Source of the DNA: an uncultured Erysipelotrichaceae bacterium
GTDB lineage: Bacteria > Bacillota_I > Bacilli_A > Erysipelotrichales > Erysipelotrichaceae
DNA length: 10,896 nucleotides
Assembly (NCBI GenBank): GCA_902782955.1
Contig: CACZPD010000080.1
Span: forward strand, 1-10,896
Reading direction: 5' to 3'
This document shows, piece by piece, positions 1 to 6,397 of this stretch. A program made the translations under genes and the position numbers. A model generated the notes under the pieces. That model worked only from the letters and a program-made list of their open reading frames with translations. It ran no database searches and was not told where the DNA came from. Every line of letters begins with the position of its first letter. The first letter of the stretch is position 1.

Positions 1-285
1 ATGCGCCAGGGCATGATCCAGGGTACGAAAGGCATCATTTCTTCCTATGGTTCAGCCAATGTCGGCGGAAAGATCGTACTGGATCTGAACGACGGCACGA
101 CAAGGGAATTTGAAAGCGATCCTTCCGTAAACCGGGTCGTTTACGAATTCCGCGAATTCATCCGTGCGATTGAAGAAGACGATAAGGATTTCTGTTACTG
201 CATGCTGGAAACGAGCATTGCCGTAAGCGAAGTCATGACCAGCGCAAGAAAGGATGCCGGCATCGTATTTGCGGCAGATGAGTAA
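1..285 (+). CDS. Gfo/Idh/MocA-family oxidoreductase, C-terminal fragment
   Basis: This is the last 94 residues of a protein whose 5' part lies outside the window; the ATG at base 1 is probably just an internal Met. The fragment has the usual C-terminal pattern of the Gfo/Idh/MocA NAD(P)-dependent sugar or inositol dehydrogenases: a beta strand pair (GGKIVLDLNDG), then a helix with FREFIRAIEE, and a closing helix in which ETSIAVSEVMTSARKDAGI precedes the end. In the family this region belongs to the alpha/beta substrate and oligomerisation domain; the Rossmann fold and catalytic Lys would be upstream and cannot be checked. Full-length members are usually 320-400 residues. The TAA stop at 283-285 overlaps the start region of the next gene, so the two are probably cotranscribed and translationally coupled. 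The substrate cannot be inferred. Confidence 0.75.
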   Translation: MRQGMIQGTKGIISSYGSANVGGKIVLDLNDGTTREFESDPSVNRVVYEFREFIRAIEEDDKDFCYCMLETSIAVSEVMTSARKDAGIVFAADE

Positions 286-1186
286 TATGAGCGAACAGAG
301 AAACACAATAGAGATCGTACTTGACGGATTTCTTTTCCCGACATTCCCGGAACTGTTTGACGGCATCAATGAGCTGCTCGGCAACGAGGCAACAGAAGCT
401 TTGGAACCGTCCCCGGAAAATATCGGCTGGATCCTGAAACAGAACACAGTCGATAATATCCTGATCACCTGGGAAAACGCAGACCTCTCCCGCCAAGCAT
501 TCGGCTATGATATGACCGCCAGGTATTACGAAAATATCCCGGGCGCAGAGAAAAAAGCCGAAAATGCCCGTATGCATATCGGCAAGACGATCTTCGACCG
601 CGTTATCGCAGTCATGGAAAAGAAAGATGCCGGATACGAATGCGAAGTGGTGCTCGTCGACGGCAGACGGCTCGATGAATATACATTCGACCCGCATGCA
701 TTGTCAGATATTTATGATGTCGAGCTGATCAGTGAAGACAATTACGCCGAAGTACTGGAGCTGTATCAGAACAACCAGGAATACTTTGACCTGCTCGGTA
801 CAGTCCCGACCATGGAAACCGTCATGAAGGATGCCGCGAAATGTCCGCCGAAAGCAGATCCGGCAAAAAAATACTATGTACTGTTCAAAGATCCGGAACT
901 TGTCGGCGTAGCCGATATCTATTTAGGCTACCCCAGACAGGATGCCGTATGGATCGACCTGTTCATGATCCGCAAGGACCTGCAGGGCTGGAGCTACGGT
1001 TCCGAGATCCTGCGCGACATGCTGGATGTATTCACCGGGTGCGGATTTGTCTGGGCAGAAGCCGGATTCGTCAAAGGAAATGCCAAGGCGCAGAAATTCT
1101 GGAAGCGGAACTGGTTCGTTGACCTGCATCAGGAAACGGAAGAAAACGGCATCGTCTACCATCATATGATCCGCGGTCTGCAGTAA
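278..1186 (+). CDS. GNAT-family N-acetyltransferase with an uncharacterised N-terminal domain
   Basis: A 302-residue protein. Residues about 150-300 form a GNAT acetyltransferase domain: an early helix (YAEVLELYQNNQEYFDLLG), a beta strand with GVADIYLGYP, strand DAVWIDLFMI, the acetyl-CoA pyrophosphate loop QGWSYGSEI (236-244) and a late segment NAKAQKFWKRNWF typical of the GNAT C-terminus. Such enzymes transfer acetyl from acetyl-CoA to an amine; the acceptor here is unknown. Residues 1-145 are acidic and match no family I recognise; they make the protein about twice the length of a simple GNAT. Start choice is uncertain: ATGs at 254, 278 and 287 are in frame and none has a clear Shine-Dalgarno site. 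278 and 287 flank the upstream stop (283-285), which favours coupled translation from one of them. A bidirectional terminator follows the stop. Confidence 0.8.
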   Translation: MSNMSEQRNTIEIVLDGFLFPTFPELFDGINELLGNEATEALEPSPENIGWILKQNTVDNILITWENADLSRQAFGYDMTARYYENIPGAEKKAENARMHIGKTIFDRVIAVMEKKDAGYECEVVLVDGRRLDEYTFDPHALSDIYDVELISEDNYAEVLELYQNNQEYFDLLGTVPTMETVMKDAAKCPPKADPAKKYYVLFKDPELVGVADIYLGYPRQDAVWIDLFMIRKDLQGWSYGSEILRDMLDVFTGCGFVWAEAGFVKGNAKAQKFWKRNWFVDLHQETEENGIVYHHMIRGLQ

Positions 1187-1192
1187 AAAAAT

Positions 1193-1232
1193 AAGCTTTA
1201 AACAAAGTTTGTACTTTGCTTAAAGCTTTTTC
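1193..1232. terminator. Bidirectional intrinsic terminator between convergent genes
   Basis: A 15-bp stem (1193-1207 with 1214-1228) encloses a 6-base loop. One position is a mismatch in the plus-strand RNA but a G-U wobble in the minus-strand RNA. It is followed by TTTTCTTA on the plus side and by a run of seven T on the minus side (complement of 1184-1190). It sits 6 bases after the GNAT stop and a few bases after the DJ-1/PfpI stop, so it can end transcripts from both directions. Confidence 0.85.
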
Positions 1233-1742
1233 TTACTGTCCGTTCAGTACGCGGATGTAGTCTTTCATGTATGCCGGCAGACTGGAGGGAACCTGTGCGG
1301 AAACGATATTGCCGTCAACCACGGAATCCACATTCAGCCATTCCGCACCGGCGTTGGTCATGTCATCGCGGATACCGACCGTACTGGTCACCTTTTTTCC
1401 TTTCAGGATGCCAGCCGAGATCAGCACCCATCCGGCATGGCAGATCTCGCCGATGACCTTGTTGTCAGCGTTCATCTTTCTGACGATATCCAGGACGACC
1501 GGGAATCTGCGCAGTTTGTCCGGCGCCCAGCCGCCCGGTACGAGCAGTCCGTCATAGTCATCGGGATCAACTTCATCAAATGTCATATCCACCTGGCACG
1601 GAACACCGTACTTGCCGTGATACAGACCGGCCTGCTTCGCTGCCAGATCTACCGTGCATCCTTCTTCCCGCAGGCGGTAGACAGGATACCAGAGTTCGAG
1701 GTCTTCAAAACTTTCATCGACCAGAGTCAGGATCTTTTTCAT
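1233..1742 (-). CDS. DJ-1/PfpI-family protein (PfpI/YhbO type)
   Basis: A 169-residue single-domain protein that closely follows the archaeal protease PfpI pattern along its whole length. The nucleophile elbow EICHAG holds Cys101 with His102 beside it, and the conserved acidic residue that tunes the cysteine is Glu13 in SFEDLE. LLVPGGWAPD (66-75), GIRDDMTNAGAEW and VVDGNIVSAQVP near the C-terminus are also family signatures. Members have been described as intracellular peptidases and, more recently, as glyoxalase or protein/nucleotide deglycase enzymes protecting against methylglyoxal; the deglycase role is debated, so no reaction is assigned. The start is an ATG with GGAG (complement of 1753-1756) 10 bases upstream. 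It is transcribed alone, divergent from the HAD gene at 1854 and ending at the shared terminator. Confidence 0.92.
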   Translation of the reverse strand: MKKILTLVDESFEDLELWYPVYRLREEGCTVDLAAKQAGLYHGKYGVPCQVDMTFDEVDPDDYDGLLVPGGWAPDKLRRFPVVLDIVRKMNADNKVIGEICHAGWVLISAGILKGKKVTSTVGIRDDMTNAGAEWLNVDSVVDGNIVSAQVPSSLPAYMKDYIRVLNGQ

Positions 1743-1843
1743 ATTATCTTCGCTCCTTTATATGCAGTTTCATTATGTCATCCAGGGAAGCGAAATAAAA
1801 GGATCATGCTCTGTTTTTGCCTGACAGCCTGTATACTGGATAT

Positions 1844-1848
1844 GGAGG
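1844..1848 (+). promoter_or_regulatory. Ribosome binding site deciding the HAD start
   Basis: GGAGG lies five bases before the ATG at 1854. The open frame continues upstream through the divergent intergenic region and antisense to the DJ-1/PfpI gene, so this site is what fixes the true start at 1854, directly before the HAD motif I aspartates. Confidence 0.8.
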
Positions 1849-1853
1849 CGGAT

Positions 1854-2621
1854 ATGAAATATTTCTTTTTTGATATAGACGGCACCCTGACAGATATCCA
1901 TACCGGCAAAATGGTTCCCAGCGCACTCGAGACATTGCGGAAACTGGAAGCCAACGGTCACTTCACTGCCATCTGTACCGGACGTGCATATTACAAAACG
2001 GTCAAAGCCGCGCAGGAAGCAGGCATACACAACTTTGTTGCCAACGGCGGTGCCGCTCTTATTGTAAATGACAAGCTTGTGCGCAATGCACCGCTTGACA
2101 GGGAAAAAGCGCTGGAGCTCATCGCGGAAGCCGAAGCACTCGGATACGGCGTCCTGGTAGCCTTCGAAGACAGCATCAAGGTCATCATGAAAAACGATCT
2201 GTTCATCAAACAGGTCGGGGAACGGAAAGAACCGACGGAATATATCCTGAAACCGGATCTGGAATGGTCAGACCTGGAAAGCATATACAAAGTCTATATC
2301 CCGATCCCGCCGGAAGAAGAAGCGAAACTGACGAAGCGCGATATCCTCGGACATATCCGCTTTGTCCCGGAATACCTCTGTTACCAGCACGATTCAAAGG
2401 ACAAAGGAATTCAGGACATGATGGAATACCTGCACGGGAATCCGGAGGATGTCGTTGTATTCGGGGACGGGGAAAATGACATGGTCATGTTCCATGACGA
2501 ATGGACAAAGATCGCCATGGGGAACGGATGGCCCGCCCTGCTGGAAATGGCTGACTATGTGACGGACGCTGCCGAGGACGACGGTATCCGCAATGCCTGC
2601 ATCCATTTCGGATGGATCTGA
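1854..2621 (+). CDS. Cof-type HAD-IIB phosphatase
   Basis: A 255-residue HAD-superfamily hydrolase, subclass IIB, of the length usual for Cof/YidA-like proteins. Motif I is FDIDGTLTD with nucleophile Asp7 and acid/base Asp9; motif II is Thr42 in CTGR; motif III is Lys184 in DKGIQ; motif IV is GDGENDM (204-210) for Mg2+. The C2 cap lies between motifs II and III. These enzymes dephosphorylate sugar phosphates, flavin or nucleotide phosphates and similar small metabolites in the cytoplasm, with broad substrate ranges; none can be assigned here. The gene stands alone on the plus strand, divergent from the DJ-1/PfpI gene, and has its own terminator. It is a distant paralogue of the HAD protein at 5559-6380, which has a different cap. 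Confidence 0.92.
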   Translation: MKYFFFDIDGTLTDIHTGKMVPSALETLRKLEANGHFTAICTGRAYYKTVKAAQEAGIHNFVANGGAALIVNDKLVRNAPLDREKALELIAEAEALGYGVLVAFEDSIKVIMKNDLFIKQVGERKEPTEYILKPDLEWSDLESIYKVYIPIPPEEEAKLTKRDILGHIRFVPEYLCYQHDSKDKGIQDMMEYLHGNPEDVVVFGDGENDMVMFHDEWTKIAMGNGWPALLEMADYVTDAAEDDGIRNACIHFGWI

Positions 2622-2654
2622 GGACTGCATCATATGCAGTTCTTTTTTTCTTTT
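2622..2654 (+). terminator. Intrinsic terminator of the plus-strand HAD gene
   Basis: ACTGCAT (2624-2630) pairs with ATGCAGT (2634-2640) around a 3-base loop, extended by a G-U and a G-C pair. It is followed by seven T, a C and four more T. It begins directly after the TGA stop at 2619-2621. Confidence 0.85.
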
Positions 2655-2659
2655 ACATG

Positions 2660-2680
2660 AAAAAACCTCCTTGCGGAGGT
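2660..2680 (-). terminator. Intrinsic terminator of glmM
   Basis: On the minus strand ACCTCC pairs perfectly with GGAGGT around a GCAA loop, a GNRA-type tetraloop that stabilises hairpins, and is followed by TTTTT (complement of 2660-2664). It lies 16 bases beyond the glmM stop. Its short 6-bp stem is all the pairing there is. Confidence 0.8.
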
Positions 2681-2696
2681 AAATTCATTTTCTGTT

Positions 2697-4043
2697 TTAT
2701 TCCAGGTGTCCCTGTGCCTTGATCACATCGATGACAGAATCGACATACTTTTCACAGACTTCATCAGAGCCTGCTTCGACCATGACGCGGATCACCGGTT
2801 CCGTACCGGATTCCCTGACCAGGATACGTCCGTTGTCACCAAGTTCTTCCGCGACTTTCTGTACAGCTTCCTGTACTTTCGGGTCGTTCTGTGCTTCCGA
2901 CTTGGACTTGACGCGTACATTCTTCAGCACCTGCGGATAGAATACGACCGGCGCTGCCAGTTCGCTCATCGGCTTGCCCTTCGCCAGCATGACTTCCATC
3001 ATCTTCAGGGATGTCAGGATGCCGTCTCCGGTCGTTGCGTACTTCGTGAAGATGATGTGTCCGGACTGCTCGCCGCCGATCCTGTGTCCGTTCGTGACCA
3101 TGTTTTCATAAACATACTTGTCACCGACTTTTGTCTTTTCATAATCGATGCCGACTTTATCCAGCGCCTTGTATAATCCGAAGTTGCTCATGACAGTGGT
3201 AACGATGGTGTTGTTCAGCAGTTTGCCGCGGTCCTTCATATAGAGACCGTAGATATACAGGATATGGTCGCCGGTTACGACATTGCCCTTTTCATCCACA
3301 CACAGACATCTGTCCGCGTCACCGTCATAGGCAAAACCTACATCCAGGTTGTTTTCCTTTACGAATGCCTGCAGATGCTCAATGTGCGTGGAACCGCAGT
3401 CTGTATTGATGTTGTATCCGTCCGGTGCGTTGTTCATGACATATGTCTTTGCGCCGAGGGCATCAAATACGCCCTTCGCAATGGACCATGCCGCGCCGTT
3501 TGCGACATCCAGACCGACTCTCTTGCCCTTGAAGCTGTATTTGGACATGGAGATCAGATAGCCGATATAGCGGTTTCTGCCTTCCACATAGTCTACCGTC
3601 CTGCCGATCTCATCACGCAGTGCCAGCGGCACTTCGACTTTACCGTCAATGTAATCTTCGATCTTCAGGATCGTTTCCTCATCCATCTTTTCACCGTTGC
3701 TGTTGACGAGCTTGATGCCGTTGTCATAGAACGGGTTATGCGATGCACTGATCATAATGCCGCAGTCGAAATCATCCACTCTGGCAATGTAGGATACGCT
3801 CGGTGTTGTAGTGACATGCATGATATACGCATCTGCGCCTGAAGCTGTCAGACCTGCGCACAGCGCATACTCGAACATATAGGAAGATCTTCTTGTATCC
3901 TTGCCGATCACGATCTTCGCCTTTTTATTCAGGCGCTTGCCGTAATACCAGCCAAGGTAACGTCCGATCTGCACTGCATGTTCATATGTCAGATTTACGT
4001 TTGCTTCCCCGCGGAAGCCGTCTGTTCCGAAATATTTACCCAT
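2697..4043 (-). CDS. glmM: Phosphoglucosamine mutase
   Basis: A 448-residue cytoplasmic enzyme that interconverts glucosamine-6-phosphate and glucosamine-1-phosphate, the step leading to UDP-GlcNAc for peptidoglycan. All four signatures of the alpha-D-phosphohexomutase family are present: phosphoserine loop ISASHNP with Ser101, Mg2+ loop DGDAD (240-244), sugar-binding GEQSGH (324-329) and phosphate-binding RESGTEPVIRV (410-420). The N-terminal GKYFGTDGFRG is diagnostic for GlmM rather than for a phosphoglucomutase. I chose ATG at 4043: AGGAG (complement of 4054-4058) stands 10 bases upstream, and an alternative in-frame GTG at 4064 would lie upstream of the transcription start expected from the promoter at 4066-4093. 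It follows pepD on the same strand and ends at a terminator. The usual Bacillota partners cdaA and cdaR (ybbR) do not precede it. Confidence 0.97.
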   Translation of the reverse strand: MGKYFGTDGFRGEANVNLTYEHAVQIGRYLGWYYGKRLNKKAKIVIGKDTRRSSYMFEYALCAGLTASGADAYIMHVTTTPSVSYIARVDDFDCGIMISASHNPFYDNGIKLVNSNGEKMDEETILKIEDYIDGKVEVPLALRDEIGRTVDYVEGRNRYIGYLISMSKYSFKGKRVGLDVANGAAWSIAKGVFDALGAKTYVMNNAPDGYNINTDCGSTHIEHLQAFVKENNLDVGFAYDGDADRCLCVDEKGNVVTGDHILYIYGLYMKDRGKLLNNTIVTTVMSNFGLYKALDKVGIDYEKTKVGDKYVYENMVTNGHRIGGEQSGHIIFTKYATTGDGILTSLKMMEVMLAKGKPMSELAAPVVFYPQVLKNVRVKSKSEAQNDPKVQEAVQKVAEELGDNGRILVRESGTEPVIRVMVEAGSDEVCEKYVDSVIDVIKAQGHLE

Positions 4044-4065
4044 AGTATTTTTTCTCCTGTCCACT

Positions 4066-4093
4066 ATTATACAAAAGAATCATTTATTGTCAC
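4066..4093 (-). promoter_or_regulatory. Probable sigma-A promoter for glmM
   Basis: On the minus strand GTGACA (-35, complement of 4088-4093; 5 of 6 consensus) and a perfect TATAAT (-10, complement of 4066-4071) are 16 bases apart. The expected start is near 4060, giving a short leader that still includes the AGGAG site. The -35 box touches the pepD stop codon (4093-4095), so glmM can be made independently of the upstream run. Confidence 0.7.
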
Positions 4094-5520
4094 TACAGAT
4101 TTTCCAGCAGCTCACAAAGGATCCCGTAAGCCCTGTCAAATGAGGCCAGATCCAGTTTCTCCTCAGGTGTATGCGCTCCGAAGGCAATGGGGCCGTAGGT
4201 GATGATATCCAGTTCCGGATCCAGTGACTTGAAGATTCCGCATTCAAGTCCGCCGGGGTTTGCACGCTCCGTCAGTTCCGTGCCGTGTGCCTTCAGTACT
4301 TCCCGCAGTTTTTCGCGCATATCGGATTCCGGACTGTAATTCCAGCCGCCGTACCGCTCCCCGAGATTGACCTGCGCATGGAACACCTTGCCAAGCAGCC
4401 TCATTTTCATGAGAAGTCTGTCCGTATGGCTTGCCAGGGAACTGCGTACGAGATCCATCAGGCTGATCTCGTTTTCTTTTGTACGGATGATTCCGGCATT
4501 CAGCGAAGCGACTGTCAGTCCTTCCACCGACATCGAACGATGCCGGAATCCATCCGGCAGAAGGAACATATAGTTCAGGAAGTCATCGCTGTTTTCCTTT
4601 GCAATCACAGTTTCCCATTCGGTTTTTTCAAATACCGTAAAGAATCCCGCATCGCTGAATTCCAGCTCCATAGCTATTTTGTCTGTGCTTTCCTGTACTG
4701 CCTGCTCCAGTTCTTCAAAAGCTGTGCTGCTTGCGAAGACGGCATCAGCCTCCCGCGGGATCGCGTTGTATTTCAGTCCGCCGTCAAAGTCACACAGCTG
4801 CACATCCATTCCCTTTTCCTGCAGTTCCTTCAGGATCCGGACTGCCAGGATATTGGCGTTTCCCTTTTCCAGATGGATCTTTGAGGCCGAATGTCCGCCC
4901 GACAGACCGCGCACCGAAAGACGGTATGCCGGTTTTGTATTCTTTTCCTTTGTGATCGGGAAAAGGACTTCCACTCTCGCACCACCGGAGGAACTGACAC
5001 AGGTAACGACTTCCCCGCCGCCGTCCAGGTTGATATATCTCTTTCCGTGCAGGTCGCTTTTCTTCAGGCGGCTTGCCCCGACCAGGCCGATCTCCTCCAT
5101 CACGGTGAAATAGCAGTACAGGTCAGGATGCTTCAGATCCGGATCGTCCAGGATCGCCAGCATATACGCTACGCCGTAGCCGTCATCCGCACCGAGCGTC
5201 GTACCTCTTGCCTTCAGCCATCCGTCTTCCGTATACAGGTCCAGCGGATCCCTTTCAAAGTCATGTTCCACATCCTTGTTCTTTTCACAGACCATATCCA
5301 TGTGTGCCTGCAGCATCACCGGGCCATGATCCTCATACCCGTCAGATGCGGGTTTATGCACGATCACGTTCAGGATGTCATCCTGCACATAATCAAAACC
5401 GTGCTTTTCCGCAAACCCGGCCACATAGTCACTGATCGCCCGCTCATTTCCCGATCCTCTCGGGATCATGGAGATCTCATTGAAATAAAAGCAGTGTTTC
5501 TTTGACAGATCAAAATCCAT
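4093..5520 (-). CDS. pepD: Aminoacyl-histidine dipeptidase (M20C)
   Basis: A 475-residue zinc metallopeptidase of the PepD type, which cleaves dipeptides such as Xaa-His (carnosine-like) in the cytoplasm. The two-metal centre is visible: His73 and Asp75 in QAHMDMVCEK, bridging Asp112 in GADDGYG, catalytic base Glu142 and metal ligand Glu143 in VMEEIG, Asp166 in NLDGG and His450 in FGAHTPEE near the C-terminus. RGLSGGHSASKIH marks the lid/dimerisation domain. The length agrees with E. coli PepD (about 485). The start at 5520 has AAAGGGG 6 bases upstream; an in-frame ATG at 5562 overlaps the stop of the upstream HAD gene but would add 14 residues across a hairpin, so I prefer 5520. It lies 38 bases after the HAD gene and 49 before glmM. 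Confidence 0.95.
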   Translation of the reverse strand: MDFDLSKKHCFYFNEISMIPRGSGNERAISDYVAGFAEKHGFDYVQDDILNVIVHKPASDGYEDHGPVMLQAHMDMVCEKNKDVEHDFERDPLDLYTEDGWLKARGTTLGADDGYGVAYMLAILDDPDLKHPDLYCYFTVMEEIGLVGASRLKKSDLHGKRYINLDGGGEVVTCVSSSGGARVEVLFPITKEKNTKPAYRLSVRGLSGGHSASKIHLEKGNANILAVRILKELQEKGMDVQLCDFDGGLKYNAIPREADAVFASSTAFEELEQAVQESTDKIAMELEFSDAGFFTVFEKTEWETVIAKENSDDFLNYMFLLPDGFRHRSMSVEGLTVASLNAGIIRTKENEISLMDLVRSSLASHTDRLLMKMRLLGKVFHAQVNLGERYGGWNYSPESDMREKLREVLKAHGTELTERANPGGLECGIFKSLDPELDIITYGPIAFGAHTPEEKLDLASFDRAYGILCELLENL

Positions 5521-5541
5521 AGTATTCCCCTTTCGCAAAAC

Positions 5542-5560
5542 GAGATGCATACTGCATCTC
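5542..5560 (-). repeat. Perfect 8-bp inverted repeat between the HAD gene and pepD
   Basis: GAGATGCA and TGCATCTC form a perfect hairpin with a 3-base loop, overlapping the TGA stop of the upstream HAD gene. On the minus strand only GTTTTGC follows, so it is at best a weak terminator. It could instead be a processing or attenuation hairpin within the polycistronic message. Confidence 0.5.
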
Positions 5561-6380
5561 ATTCTGTCTGATTCAAGATAAACTTTTCGATGACTTCCGC
5601 CACAGCGCCGTGGTCGCAGTCTCTTTCGGTAATATAATCACATTCCGGCTTCATGCTTTCGACAGTATTGGCTACGCCTACGCCGAGTCCGGCTGCCTTG
5701 ATCATGGCAAGATCATTGTAGTTGTCGCCGATGGCGATCGTATCCTTGTGATCGATTCCCAGCAGATCTGCCAGCCTGAGCAGTCCGGCGCCTTTATTGA
5801 CGCCTTCCTTGTTGAATTCCAGATAACGGTTGGAAGAATAGCTGACATCCATATTGTATGTAATATCTGTCAGTTCCGCCGCGATGGAACGCAGATAGGC
5901 ATTATCCGTATTCTCATACAGGCATTTGACGATCTCCGTATCCTTCAGGAAATCGATGTTGTCATCAAAGATCTCCGTAAACGGCTGACGGTTGTCCAGA
6001 TAGGCCACTTCGTCGTCATTGATGTTGTATACATATACGGTATCCTTTGTATAGACGTGCATGCAGACATCGTATTTCAGACCTCTTTTGTACAGCTCGG
6101 ATGCCTGTTCAAATGTGATTCCTTCAAAATGCAGCAGACGATGTCCCTTGTTTTCGGTAATGGCGCCGCCGTTGAATGAGATCACATACTGTCCTTCCTG
6201 GTCATACTGACCAAGTTCCTTCAGCGTTCCCTCTGCGGTAAAAAACGGGCGGCCTGTAGCGCAGACAAAATACACACCGAGATCCTTCAGCTTTTTGATC
6301 GCTTCAATGTTCTCCTTGCATACAGTCCTGTCTTTCTGGATCAGTGTTTCATCCAGGTCACTCGCGATGAGTCTGTACAT
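5559..6380 (-). CDS. Cof-type HAD-IIB sugar-phosphatase-like protein
   Basis: A 273-residue HAD-IIB hydrolase of the YidA/Cof group. Motif I is SDLDETL (Asp8 nucleophile, Asp10 acid/base; Glu replaces the more common Gly at 11, a frequent variant), motif II Thr42 in ATGR, motif III Lys196 in VNKGAGL, motif IV GDNYNDLAM (218-226). FNGGA (69-73) and the C2 cap between residues about 85 and 190 are typical. The family removes phosphate from sugar phosphates and related metabolites. The start is ATG with AAAGGA six bases upstream. It follows the PTS-like gene by 17 bases, so the two are almost certainly cotranscribed; a phosphatase acting on a sugar phosphate linked to that protein is a reasonable inference but unproven. 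Confidence 0.93.
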   Translation of the reverse strand: MYRLIASDLDETLIQKDRTVCKENIEAIKKLKDLGVYFVCATGRPFFTAEGTLKELGQYDQEGQYVISFNGGAITENKGHRLLHFEGITFEQASELYKRGLKYDVCMHVYTKDTVYVYNINDDEVAYLDNRQPFTEIFDDNIDFLKDTEIVKCLYENTDNAYLRSIAAELTDITYNMDVSYSSNRYLEFNKEGVNKGAGLLRLADLLGIDHKDTIAIGDNYNDLAMIKAAGLGVGVANTVESMKPECDYITERDCDHGAVAEVIEKFILNQTE

Positions 6381-6397
6381 AAATTATCCTTTCTGTC

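Noticed and set aside
1832..1837. TATACT as a -10 box for the HAD gene
   Set aside because: No -35 box at 16-18 bases, and the predicted start would fall at the ribosome site, leaving almost no leader.
1437..1853. Upstream extension of the plus-strand HAD frame
   Set aside because: It is antisense to the DJ-1/PfpI gene, and GGAGG at 1844-1848 places the start at 1854, immediately before motif I.
3264..3842. A 192-codon open frame antisense to glmM
   Set aside because: It lies wholly inside the glmM coding region, has no ribosome site and no recognisable domain.
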